Shown one piece after another: positions 1 through 6,375 of a stretch of DNA of 6,375 bases. Every line of letters begins with the position of its first letter. Position 1 is the stretch's first letter. Both the position numbers and the translations under genes were made by a program. The notes under the pieces were generated by a model. It ran no database searches. It was given only the letters and a program-made list of their open reading frames with translations, and was not told the origin of the DNA. The stretch comes from CAYHWW01 sp964360145 (GTDB taxonomy: Bacteria; Bdellovibrionota; UBA1018; CAYHWW01), in the NCBI GenBank assembly GCA_964360145.1, contig CAYHWW010000186.1, forward strand, positions 1 to 6,375, written 5' to 3'.

Positions 1-14
1 GCGACGACGAGTGA

Positions 15-77
15 GCGACCAAGGCGTGCTCCTGCACGCCGCGTGGAGCCACGAGAAGGAGCAACGAAGCCAGGCGG
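15..77. repeat. Structured intergenic repeat, copy 1 (downstream of purH)
   Basis: This copy lies 20 nt past the purH stop. On the plus strand it reads GCGACCAA (15-22), a perfect hairpin with arms GGCGTGC (23-29) and GCACGCC (34-40) around a TCCT loop, then GCGTGGAGC (41-49), a 12-nt variable spacer, CAACGAAG (62-69) and CAGGCGG (71-77). The same blocks occur in the same order at 6296-6359 with a different but equally perfect stem, so the two are members of one family. The repeat may extend left to the window edge, where GCGACGACGAG precedes it. No T-run follows the hairpin in the direction of purH transcription, so it is not a textbook intrinsic terminator. It could act as an mRNA 3'-end stabiliser, a REP-like or miniature mobile element, or a protein-binding hairpin. 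The structure is seen in the sequence; the function is unknown. Confidence 0.8.
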
Positions 78-96
78 CAAAAGACCGAGCTAACCG

Positions 97-1674
97 TTAG
101 TGGCGGAAGTGGCGGCGGTTGGTGAAGGCCATGGCCACCCCCAGTTTGTCCGCGGCGGCGATGACTTCGCTGTCACGCTTGCTGCCGCCGGGTTGCACGA
201 TGGCGCGGATGCCTGCTCTCGCGGCCTCTTCCACGCTGTCGGGGAACGGGAAGAAGGCGTCGCTGGCGAGCACGGCGCCTTTGAAAACCTCGGTCACCAC
301 CTCACCACTGGCGGCGCACACCGCTTCGGCTTTGGGGATGCAAAGCCTGCGGATGGCATCCACGCGGTTCGGCTGCCCTGAGCCCATGCCGATCATCTGC
401 CAACCACCGTCTGAGGTGGCCCGCACCAACGAAATCGCGTTGGACTTGATCCACTTGGCGCAGACGGCGGCGAAGCGGCAAAGGTCGCGATGGCCGCCCG
501 CCATCTTCATCTTCGTCACTTCTTGGAGTTCCGCGTCCAACTCATCATCGGCGTCTTGCTCCAAGGTGCCCCCTTCCACCCGCACCACAACCGGCGGGCG
601 TGGCAAATCAAAGCTGCGGATCTTCAGCAGTCGCACGTTCTTTTTATTAGCCTTTAAATGTTCGAGGGCCGCGGGCTCGAAGCCCGGCGCCATGATCACT
701 TCGACGAAACGGGACGCATCGAACCAACGGGCCAGTTCCAGATCCACGGGGCGGGTCAATGCCACGATGCCGCCGAAGGCGCTCACCGGGTCGCCGGCCC
801 AAGCCCGCTCCACGGCGGTGCGGGCATCGCGGGCCACGGCAATGCCACAGGGGTTCTGGTGCTTGACGATGACGCAACCAGCGTCATGGCCCCGCAGGCG
901 ATAGAGGTCGCGCACGGTGCCGAAGGCCGCCTCAGCATCCAAGATGTTGTTGTAGGAAATATCCACCCCCGCGCCACCGATGGGCTCCCAATCCACGGCG
1001 CCCTGTTTCGCCGCGGGTACAAATGCGGCTTTCTGGTGGGGATTCTCGCCATAGCGCAACGCCCGGCCAGTGACCGCCCCCGAAAGCTTCGTGAACGTCT
1101 CGCAGATGGCGCGATCATAATTGAGGGTAGCGTGGAACGCCTTCCGCATGAGCTCTTTGCGGAAAGCATGGCTGACCTTCCCGCCGCGGCCATGGAGCTC
1201 TTCCATCAATGAATGATAATCCGCCGGATCCACGAGCACGGCCACGGAGCCATGGTTCTTCGCAGCGGCGCGCACCATGGTGGGGCCTCCCACGTCGATC
1301 TCGTGCACCAGTTCATCCCAGCTGTCACCGCGGGCAGCGGCTTGCTCAAAGGGATAGAAGTTGCAGACCACGAGATCGATGGGCGGGATGCCCAAGTGCT
1401 CGGCCTCTCTCACATGCTTGGGGTCGTTGCGATCGTAGAGCAGCGCTGACTCAAGCTTGAAAGACAGCGTCTTCATGCGACCGTCGAAGGCTTCAGGGTT
1501 TCCCGTGAAAGACTCCACCGTGGTGAAGGAGATGGTGTTCTCCCGCAAAAGCTTGCCGGTGCCGCCGGAGGCGAGGAGCTCAACCCCATGGCGCTTGAGG
1601 GCGGTTGCGAGCTCAATCAACCCTGTTTTATCAGAGACACTGAGAAGGGCCCGCGTGATCTTCACGTCATTCAT
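97..1674 (-). CDS. purH: Bifunctional AICAR transformylase / IMP cyclohydrolase (PurH)
   Basis: This cytosolic bifunctional enzyme catalyses the last two steps of purine synthesis: AICAR plus 10-formyl-THF gives FAICAR, which is cyclised to IMP. The 525-residue length is normal for the family. The N-terminal MGS-like cyclohydrolase domain (about 1-195) shows SDKTG (14-18), SGGT (36-39), GRMKT (65-69) and GGPTMVRAAAKN (129-140). The C-terminal transformylase domain (about 200-525) shows LRYGENPHQ (206-214), SYNN (240-243), the catalytic KHQNPCG (271-277, Lys271 and His272), SDAFFPFPD (471-479), QPGGS (494-498) and the usual RHFRH end. After GRMKT the common HPK-x-HGG is replaced by SFK-x-ESA, which looks like a lineage-specific variant. 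The ATG overlaps the purL stop (ATGA) and has AGGGAG (1681-1686) six nucleotides upstream, which fixes the start. It is the last gene of the cluster inside the window. The identification is very secure. Confidence 0.97.
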   Translation of the reverse strand: MNDVKITRALLSVSDKTGLIELATALKRHGVELLASGGTGKLLRENTISFTTVESFTGNPEAFDGRMKTLSFKLESALLYDRNDPKHVREAEHLGIPPIDLVVCNFYPFEQAAARGDSWDELVHEIDVGGPTMVRAAAKNHGSVAVLVDPADYHSLMEELHGRGGKVSHAFRKELMRKAFHATLNYDRAICETFTKLSGAVTGRALRYGENPHQKAAFVPAAKQGAVDWEPIGGAGVDISYNNILDAEAAFGTVRDLYRLRGHDAGCVIVKHQNPCGIAVARDARTAVERAWAGDPVSAFGGIVALTRPVDLELARWFDASRFVEVIMAPGFEPAALEHLKANKKNVRLLKIRSFDLPRPPVVVRVEGGTLEQDADDELDAELQEVTKMKMAGGHRDLCRFAAVCAKWIKSNAISLVRATSDGGWQMIGMGSGQPNRVDAIRRLCIPKAEAVCAASGEVVTEVFKGAVLASDAFFPFPDSVEEAARAGIRAIVQPGGSKRDSEVIAAADKLGVAMAFTNRRHFRH

Positions 1675-1686
1675 GATTCTCTCCCT
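1671..1686 (-). promoter_or_regulatory. purL/purH ATGA overlap with purH ribosome binding site
   Basis: On the minus strand the purL stop TGA (1671-1673) and purH ATG (1672-1674) share bases as ATGA. A good Shine-Dalgarno sequence, AGGGAG (1681-1686), sits six nucleotides before the ATG, inside the last codons of purL. This supports coupled translation of purL and purH and decides the purH start. Confidence 0.85.
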
Positions 1687-4600
1687 TTGCGAAATGCAGT
1701 TTCAAATAAGACTGTGCCCAAGGGCACGGGCCGCGACTCACCCGTGGGGTGAACACCCCAGGGGTGCACACCCCACGGGTGTAGCTCAGCGCTCCAGAAA
1801 GCCTCGGGGTGGGGCATGAGGCCCATGACTCTCCCCTTGTGGGAGGAAAGAGCCGCCACGCGGTTCCACGCGCCGTTGACGTCGGCGTCATATTGGAAAA
1901 CGCAGTGGCCGCCGCCCCAGGACCGCTGCGCCGTGGCCTCATCGGCGAAAAGCAAACGCCCCTCGCCGTGGCGCATGGGCACTTCGAGGCGGGAAATCCC
2001 GCGGCGCTTCCAATCGTAGGTGAAAACGCTTTCGCCGGTGAGGGTGAGGCCCACCCAACGGTTCAAGTAAGAGCCGCCTGTGTTGGGAGCCAGCGTCACG
2101 TCTTTGCCGAAGAGACCTAGGCGCGTGAGCACTTGGAAGCCGTTGCAAATACCCAAGACCATGCCGCCACCACCGATGTGGGTTTCCAGCGCCTCGCTCA
2201 ATCCATGGCGGAATTTCAGCGCGAGGATTTGGCCTGAACCCAGCTCATCGCCGAAGGAGAACCCGCCGGGGAAAACCAGAAGACGAACGTCCTTCAACGC
2301 CGATGGGTAGCGAAGCAGGTCATTGACATGGACAATGCGGGGAGCGAACCCGCCATCCCGGCATGCCGCCGCTGTTTCCTCCTGGCAGTTGATGCCATCG
2401 CCGGCGAGCACCAACGCCCGGGGCGCATGGGCCGCGGACTTCAACGTGCGAACCACGCACTGAGCTCGGGCATCACGGGGCGCGGATGCGACCTCGGCGG
2501 TGACCGCCTCAGCGGTGCCCGCCGCAATGAGCTCGGGCTCCCGGCCCCAGGGCTCGGCGCTGTAGTAGGCCCGAGCCACATCGATCACAGCCACGTCAAG
2601 CGCACCCCCTGGCACAGTCTTGGTGGCATCCCAGCGGGCATTGACCCTTGAGGCCATGGTGACTTCCCCCGCGGAGCGGACCCAGTGGTTTTTGAGAGCG
2701 CGGGTCACCGCCGCTTCATCATCCGGGGCCACGACGAGGACAAAGCTTGCGGCGGGTTCGAACCAAGGGTCCAGCGCACCACATTGAAGGGAAACCCCTA
2801 CCCCGCCGACGAAAAGCATTTCCGCCGTGGCCATGAGCCAGCCCCCATCGGAGACGTCGTGCATGGCCTTCACTAGGCCTTTGGCCGTGATACCGTGAAC
2901 GGCGCCGTAGAATTCCGTCGCCACCACGGGATCATACTGGGGGAACCCGCAAGGGCCAGGCTCTGGCGCGCTGGCAGCGATGAAGAGAACGCAAGCACCT
3001 GCATTCTGAGCGGTGAGCTGCGCCGCCGGCAGCGCCCGCACATCCTGCACCTTGCCCACGGCGGTGACCAGCACCGTGGGCGGCACGCTGATTTTCACAT
3101 CACCCATGCGGTAATCATTTTTCATGGAGTCTTTGCCGGAAATAAAGGGCATGCCCAGAGCAACCGCGGCCTCGAAGAGCGCATGGCAACTCGTCACGAG
3201 AGCACCCAGCTTTTCAGTAGCGTCGGGGTTGCCAGCGCTGGGCAACGGGTCGGGCCAACAAAAATTATCGATGAGGGCCATGTGGCTCGGGTCGGCGCCG
3301 GAGGCCACGGCGTTGCGGACGGCTTCATCGAGAGCAAGAAAGGCCGCGGCACGGGGGTCGAAGGGCGCCACCGCTGGCGCAAGACCCACGCCCACGGCCA
3401 CGCCTTCGAAGCTGTCGTCACCAAGGCGCAGCACAGCCCCGTCGCCGGGGGCGCCGTGGCCCAGGGTACCGTAGGGCTTACGCACGGTGCGGGCCTGCAC
3501 CTCATGGTCATAGGCCTGGGCCAAGGCCCTGCGAGCGCGCACGTTGGGGTGCGCGGCCACCGCATTGAGTAAATCGCCATCATTCATACGCCCCCGTGCG
3601 GCGCGCACCTCGGCGGCGGCGCCATAGCCCTGAGGATTGGGCCGCGGCGGCACCACCACGGCGGTGAGCTGCATGGGGGGCACTCCCTCATGGAGAAAGT
3701 GCAAATCGAGATCCGCCACGGTGCGGCCACCATAGAGCACTTCAAAACGCCCGCTGTCCTCGAAGGTACCTAGCCACGAACATTCCACGCCCCGCAGCGC
3801 GGCGAGAGTCTCAAGCTCCTCGCGCTTCTCGGGCGGCACGGCAAAAGACATGCGCTCCTGGGATTCGCTCACGGTGAGCTCGAAGGCTTTTAAGCCGGGG
3901 TATTTGGTGCGCGCCAGCGCCACATCCATGCGAGCGCCCCCACGGGCTCCGCAAAGCCGCGCAAGTTCACCGATGCTCGAAGACAGGCCACCAGCTCCAT
4001 TATCCGTCACAGCACGGAAAAGGCCGCAGTCCCGGGCCTCAATCAAGAAGTCCCACACGCGGCGCTGGGTGAGCGGGTCACCAAGCTGCACCGCGGACAC
4101 GGGCGACGTCTCATTGAGCTCAAGGGATGAGAATGTCGCGCCATGGATGCCATCTTTGCCGATGCGCCCCCCCACCATGACGATGAGATCGCCAGCTTTG
4201 ATTTCTTTTTTGAGCAGATCACGCCCCGTGCCCCGGGGAATGAGCCCCAAGGTGCCGCAGAAAACGAGGGGTTTGCCAAGATAACCCGGGTGATGAACCA
4301 CCGCACCGGTCACCGTGGGGATGCCGCTCTTGTTGCCGCCGTGCTCGACGCCCAGGCGCACGCCCTCGAGAATGCGGCGCGGGTGATGGAGCCGCGGAGG
4401 CAATTCCTCGCGAGCGTCGAGGGGCCCCACGCAGAACACGTCGAGGTTGGCGATGGGCGCCGCGCCCAGGCCCACGCCGAGAATGTCACGATTCACCCCC
4501 ACGATGCCCGTGAGCGCACCGCCGTAGGGATCCAGCGCGGACGGAGAATTGTGGGTTTCCACCTTCACGGCCAGGGAAAGCTTGTCGGTAATCGAGATGA

Positions 4601-5585
4601 CACCGGCATTGTCATGAAAGACGCTCTCCAGAAACGGCCGCTGGGCCTCCGCCGTGGCGCCCTTGATGTAGGTTTGGAACACGCTCTCGACGCGCTCAGG
4701 CAACCCCACATCGGAGCGACGATTGTCCACGGTGATGTGAGCTGCAAATATTTTGTGTTTGCAGTGTTCAGACCACGTCTGGGCGATGACTTCGACCTCC
4801 ACGTCCGTGGGGTCCCGGCGCAGCTCTTCGAAATGCTTCTGCACGATGAGCATCTCATCCCGGGACAGGGCCCAGAGATGATCCCGGGACAGGGTATCCA
4901 ATGCCTCGGGGAGAAGACCTCTCAGGGCCACGGTGGACACCGCCTCATCGTAGGGAAGCAGGCAGGCTCGACCCGCGGGACCGAGCAACGTCGGATGGGC
5001 GGTCTCCGCCGCCTCCGCCGCCTCGTCAAAGGGCAGCAGGGATACGGTCTCGATCAATGCGTTGTGAAAAACTTGGTCCGCGTAGCGCTGCACCTCGGCA
5101 GGGCTCACAGAGGTGGGCAGCTGCAACCACAGGCGGGCACCCACGGCAGTGAGAAGCGGGCCTCCACGATGGGCATCCTCACCCAAGACCAACTCCAGCG
5201 CCTCGCGGAAAACGGCGCCCGCATTGTCGGTGACGCCGGGGCGCAGGCGTTTCTCAAGGCACCACCAACGCGTGGACCCATCCAAGCTGCTGCCTAAGCC
5301 ACTGTCGAGCACGGGGTCCGCCGCACGATCCGTGCGTGTCTCCATGAAGAGAGCCGCAAGCACTTCGGAGGTGGCAACCTCCTCCACTTCGGTGGCGGTC
5401 ACCTGGCTCCCCTGGGGGATCTGCACCCAATAGAGTTCCGTCTCAAAAGCCCTCAGTGGCACGTCTTTCCAGGCAGGGAAATACAGGGCCACCGCCCGCT
5501 CGCGGCACCGGGACCGCGCATCCACATCAGGGCGGGTGAACCAGCGCTCCACACGGAGTTTGTCGAAATGGAGTTTTTGCTTCAT
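1671..5585 (-). CDS. purL: Phosphoribosylformylglycinamidine synthase, single-chain PurL with fused glutaminase
   Basis: This enzyme makes FGAM from FGAR, ATP and glutamine (step 4) in the cytosol. It has 1304 residues, close to the roughly 1295 of large proteobacterial PurL, so the PurS, PurL and PurQ activities sit in one chain. The N-terminal part (1-200) contains RPGVTDNAG (115-123), a PurS-like motif. A helical linker (about 230-265) leads to the synthetase core with TWSEHCKHK (270-278), ETHNSPSA (343-350) and DNGAGGLSSS (528-537). The second half has GKDSMKN (817-823) and HDVSDGG (909-915). The C-terminal GATase-1 domain (about 1055-1304) has PGGFSFGDELGSG (1106-1118), the nucleophile Cys1147 in GICNGFQ, and His1259/Glu1261 in MPHPEAF. 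An in-frame ATG 17 codons upstream is possible, but ATG 5585 is preferred: it overlaps the purN stop as ATGA, and the extra residues resemble translated purN sequence. An odd HPWGV repeat occupies 1269-1283. Confidence 0.96.
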   Translation of the reverse strand: MKQKLHFDKLRVERWFTRPDVDARSRCRERAVALYFPAWKDVPLRAFETELYWVQIPQGSQVTATEVEEVATSEVLAALFMETRTDRAADPVLDSGLGSSLDGSTRWWCLEKRLRPGVTDNAGAVFREALELVLGEDAHRGGPLLTAVGARLWLQLPTSVSPAEVQRYADQVFHNALIETVSLLPFDEAAEAAETAHPTLLGPAGRACLLPYDEAVSTVALRGLLPEALDTLSRDHLWALSRDEMLIVQKHFEELRRDPTDVEVEVIAQTWSEHCKHKIFAAHITVDNRRSDVGLPERVESVFQTYIKGATAEAQRPFLESVFHDNAGVISITDKLSLAVKVETHNSPSALDPYGGALTGIVGVNRDILGVGLGAAPIANLDVFCVGPLDAREELPPRLHHPRRILEGVRLGVEHGGNKSGIPTVTGAVVHHPGYLGKPLVFCGTLGLIPRGTGRDLLKKEIKAGDLIVMVGGRIGKDGIHGATFSSLELNETSPVSAVQLGDPLTQRRVWDFLIEARDCGLFRAVTDNGAGGLSSSIGELARLCGARGGARMDVALARTKYPGLKAFELTVSESQERMSFAVPPEKREELETLAALRGVECSWLGTFEDSGRFEVLYGGRTVADLDLHFLHEGVPPMQLTAVVVPPRPNPQGYGAAAEVRAARGRMNDGDLLNAVAAHPNVRARRALAQAYDHEVQARTVRKPYGTLGHGAPGDGAVLRLGDDSFEGVAVGVGLAPAVAPFDPRAAAFLALDEAVRNAVASGADPSHMALIDNFCWPDPLPSAGNPDATEKLGALVTSCHALFEAAVALGMPFISGKDSMKNDYRMGDVKISVPPTVLVTAVGKVQDVRALPAAQLTAQNAGACVLFIAASAPEPGPCGFPQYDPVVATEFYGAVHGITAKGLVKAMHDVSDGGWLMATAEMLFVGGVGVSLQCGALDPWFEPAASFVLVVAPDDEAAVTRALKNHWVRSAGEVTMASRVNARWDATKTVPGGALDVAVIDVARAYYSAEPWGREPELIAAGTAEAVTAEVASAPRDARAQCVVRTLKSAAHAPRALVLAGDGINCQEETAAACRDGGFAPRIVHVNDLLRYPSALKDVRLLVFPGGFSFGDELGSGQILALKFRHGLSEALETHIGGGGMVLGICNGFQVLTRLGLFGKDVTLAPNTGGSYLNRWVGLTLTGESVFTYDWKRRGISRLEVPMRHGEGRLLFADEATAQRSWGGGHCVFQYDADVNGAWNRVAALSSHKGRVMGLMPHPEAFWSAELHPWGVHPWGVHPTGESRPVPLGTVLFETAFRKGRES
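1737..1781 (-). repeat. Three 15-nt palindromic tandem units inside the purL 3' end
   Basis: On the minus strand there are three consecutive 15-mers: CACCCGTGGGGTGTG (1781-1767), CACCCCTGGGGTGTT (1766-1752) and CACCCCACGGGTGAG (1751-1737). The first 13 nt of units 1 and 3 are exact reverse complements of each other, and the middle unit is a self-palindrome (CACCCC-T-GGGGTG). They encode HPWGV HPWGV HPTGE, PurL residues 1269-1283, a few residues after the catalytic PHPEAF of the glutaminase domain. The reading frame stays open because 15 is a multiple of three. The RNA could fold either into one long 13-bp outer stem or into three small hairpins, about 65 nt before the purH start. Whether it is a slippage expansion or an inserted palindromic element cannot be told from one copy. 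Confidence 0.85.
4857..4894 (-). repeat. Short in-frame direct repeat in purL linker (LSRD x2)
   Basis: The 14-mer ATCCCGGGACAGGG occurs at 4857-4870 and again at 4881-4894, a period of 24 nt or eight codons. It encodes the two LSRD motifs (residues 232-235 and 240-243) in TLSRDHLWALSRDEM, the linker before the synthetase core. Exact identity at the DNA level suggests a local duplication or codon-level coincidence in a helical repeat; no function is implied. Confidence 0.6.
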
Positions 5586-5598
5586 GGGAACACCACCC
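5582..5598 (-). promoter_or_regulatory. purN/purL ATGA overlap with weak purL ribosome binding site
   Basis: The purN stop TGA (5582-5584) and the chosen purL ATG (5583-5585) overlap as ATGA. The upstream purine-rich stretch GGGTGGTG (5591-5598) ends five nucleotides before the ATG and is only a weak Shine-Dalgarno match. purL translation probably depends on ribosomes finishing purN. The same overlap pattern at both junctions is the main reason to prefer this purL start over the ATG at 5636. Confidence 0.7.
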
Positions 5599-6253
5599 TT
5601 TGCCGCGCACCGCCCACGGTCTTTTCTAGCTTCCAACCACCACGGGCGAGGCGTGCGATGGTTGCACCGTAAACCTCGTGCTCCAAGGCATGGCCCCGCG
5701 CTCGTAGACTTTCCAAAGTTTCGTCGTCCCGCAATACCAGCGGTGCCTGGGCGACGATGGGGCCGTCGTCCACGGCGCTGGAGAGCAGGTGCACCGTGCA
5801 GCCGACGACTTTCACGCCATGGTTCCAGGCCTGGTCATAGGCGTCCACGCCGGGAAACGCCGGCAGCAGAGACGGATGAATGTTCACGGCCCGCACAACA
5901 CCTAGGGCGCTGTCGGCGAGGAGCTCCATGAACTGTGGTGAGAACAACCTCATGTAGCCCGCCAGAACAACCCAGCCCTCGGTTTTGAGATCCACGCCGC
6001 ACGCGTCCTTCACAGCGGCGAGCAGCTTCAGCTCGTGCTCCTCGCGCCTCAGCCCCTGATGCTCCACTAGAGCCACGGGCACGTTATGAGCATGAGCAAT
6101 CTCCACGGCCCCGGCGCTCGCCACATTGCAAGCCAGAGCCGCGATCTCCACGGGTAGCCGACCCGCGGCACGGTCTTCCAGTAATCGCTCAAAGCCAGTA
6201 CCCTTGCCGCTGGCGAAAATCACGATGCGGGAAAAACCGGCGTTAGCTCGCAT
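5582..6253 (-). CDS. purN: Phosphoribosylglycinamide formyltransferase (PurN, 10-formyl-THF dependent)
   Basis: This cytosolic enzyme transfers the formyl group of 10-formyl-THF to GAR, giving FGAR (step 3), the substrate of the PurL encoded next. The 223 residues form one formyltransferase (Rossmann-like) domain, slightly longer than the 212 of E. coli PurN. It shows a first strand RIVIFASG (9-16), AGYMRLFSP (98-106), the catalytic NIHPSLLP (124-131, with Asn124 and His126), GVKVVGCTVH (146-155) and VDDGPIVAQ (161-169, with Asp162 as the likely catalytic aspartate). The phosphate-binding loop reads SGKGTGFE rather than the usual SGNGSNLQ, so the conserved Asn is Gly20. The ATG at 6253 is the only reasonable start: an in-frame TGA lies two codons upstream (6257-6259). 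The Shine-Dalgarno match is poor, GGTGAG (6256-6261) being very close to the start. PurN is the first gene of the cluster inside the window. Confidence 0.95.
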   Translation of the reverse strand: MRANAGFSRIVIFASGKGTGFERLLEDRAAGRLPVEIAALACNVASAGAVEIAHAHNVPVALVEHQGLRREEHELKLLAAVKDACGVDLKTEGWVVLAGYMRLFSPQFMELLADSALGVVRAVNIHPSLLPAFPGVDAYDQAWNHGVKVVGCTVHLLSSAVDDGPIVAQAPLVLRDDETLESLRARGHALEHEVYGATIARLARGGWKLEKTVGGARQRVVFP

Positions 6254-6375
6254 ATCTCACCAGCTTCCGTAGCGAGCAGGCCGAGGAGGAGCCCGGCGAC
6301 CAAGACGCACTCATGTGCGTCGCGTGGAGCGGGCGACGAACGACAACGAAGTCAGGCGGGAAAATCCCCCGCGAA
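6254..6375 (-). other. Upstream region of the pur cluster; no promoter recognised
   Basis: This 122-nt stretch before purN is mostly occupied by repeat copy 2. Read on the minus strand it shows no convincing -35/-10 pair, no purine-riboswitch-like fold and no PurR-type operator that can be recognised by eye. A small GCGGG/CCCGC inverted repeat with a 7-nt loop (6356-6372) borders the window edge and may belong to the repeat or to an upstream gene's end. The promoter may lie beyond the window. Confidence 0.5.
6296..6359. repeat. Structured intergenic repeat, copy 2 (upstream of purN)
   Basis: On the plus strand this copy reads GCGACCAA (6296-6303), a perfect hairpin with arms GACGCAC (6304-6310) and GTGCGTC (6315-6321) around a TCAT loop, GCGTGGAGC (6322-6330), a 13-nt variable spacer, CAACGAAG (6344-6351) and CAGGCGG (6353-6359). 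It matches copy 1 (15-77) block for block and in the same orientation. Three of the seven stem pairs differ between copies and all three changes are compensated. The purine-rich stretch GAGCAGGCCGAGGAGGAGCCC just left of it (6274-6294) has no clear counterpart in copy 1. The copy sits 43-106 nt before the purN start, within the probable 5' untranslated or promoter region, so it could affect expression, but this is inference. Confidence 0.8.

Noticed and set aside
23..40. Hairpin after purH as an intrinsic terminator
   Set aside because: The stem is perfect, but on the minus strand it is followed by TTGGTCGC, not a T-run, and the same element also occurs upstream of purN, so it is better explained as a dispersed repeat.
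119..904. 261-codon plus-strand open frame opposite purH
   Set aside because: It is a shadow of purH; its composition (Ser, Ala, Arg, Thr rich) reflects the complement of GC-rich codons and it has no family motif.
5008..5025. GCCGCCTCC tandem in purL (EAAEAAE in the protein)
   Set aside because: It is a low-complexity Ala/Glu stretch of two units, common in GC-rich coding sequence.
4143..5297. 384-codon open frame on the plus strand, antisense to purL
   Set aside because: It lies wholly within the well-supported purL gene. It shows no recognisable domain, is rich in His, Arg and Gly as expected of a GC-rich antisense frame, and has no support as a gene.
5586..5636. 17-residue N-terminal extension of PurL from the upstream ATG
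   Set aside because: It would overlap purN by 55 nt. The ATGA overlap at 5582-5585 matches the purL/purH junction and gives a PurL of normal length.
84..6250. Shared 9-mer GTTAGCTCG near the purH end (minus strand) and the purN start (plus strand)
   Set aside because: It is a single short match in opposite orientation, partly inside purN codons; most likely chance.
15..6359. The two repeat copies as ends of a composite transposon carrying the pur genes
   Set aside because: There is no transposase between them, the shared identity is short, the cargo is housekeeping, and the pattern fits an intergenic repeat family better.

Overview
The window holds a compact three-gene cluster for de novo purine biosynthesis, all on the minus strand, transcribed right to left in the order purN - purL - purH. 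The three reading frames fill positions 97-6253 with no spacer. Both junctions are 4-bp ATGA overlaps, where the stop of one gene shares bases with the start of the next, so the genes almost certainly form one translationally coupled transcription unit. PurN formylates GAR (step 3). PurL, a large single-chain enzyme with a PurS-like front, a double synthetase core and a PurQ-like glutaminase tail, makes FGAM (step 4). PurH carries out the last two steps, AICAR to IMP. Steps 5-8 (PurM, PurK/E, PurC, PurB) are not encoded here.

The organism looks like a GC-rich Gram-negative bacterium. The fused PurL with the EHCKHK signature, and a PurH with SFK in place of the usual HPK, fit deltaproteobacteria-like lineages (Myxococcota, Bdellovibrionota, Desulfobacterota or uncultured relatives) best. 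This placement rests on remembered family patterns and is low confidence.

The non-coding margins (1-96 and 6254-6375) are short but not featureless. Each carries one copy of the same roughly 63-nt repeat in the same orientation. Each copy is built around a perfect 7-bp hairpin with a 4-nt loop. The two stems differ at three base pairs and every change is compensated on the other arm, while the flanks (GCGACCAA, GCGTGGAGC, CAACGAAG, CAGGCGG) are conserved. This is direct evidence for selection on, or copying of, a structured element, and it is the most interesting signal in the window.

A second structural oddity lies inside the purL 3' end. Three 15-nt tandem units, each palindromic, encode HPWGV-HPWGV-HPTGE just after the glutaminase catalytic HPE motif and about 65 nt before the purH start. 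No mobile element, CRISPR array, RNA gene or clear promoter was found. The window is mainly ordinary housekeeping DNA decorated with repeats; no new multi-gene system is apparent.
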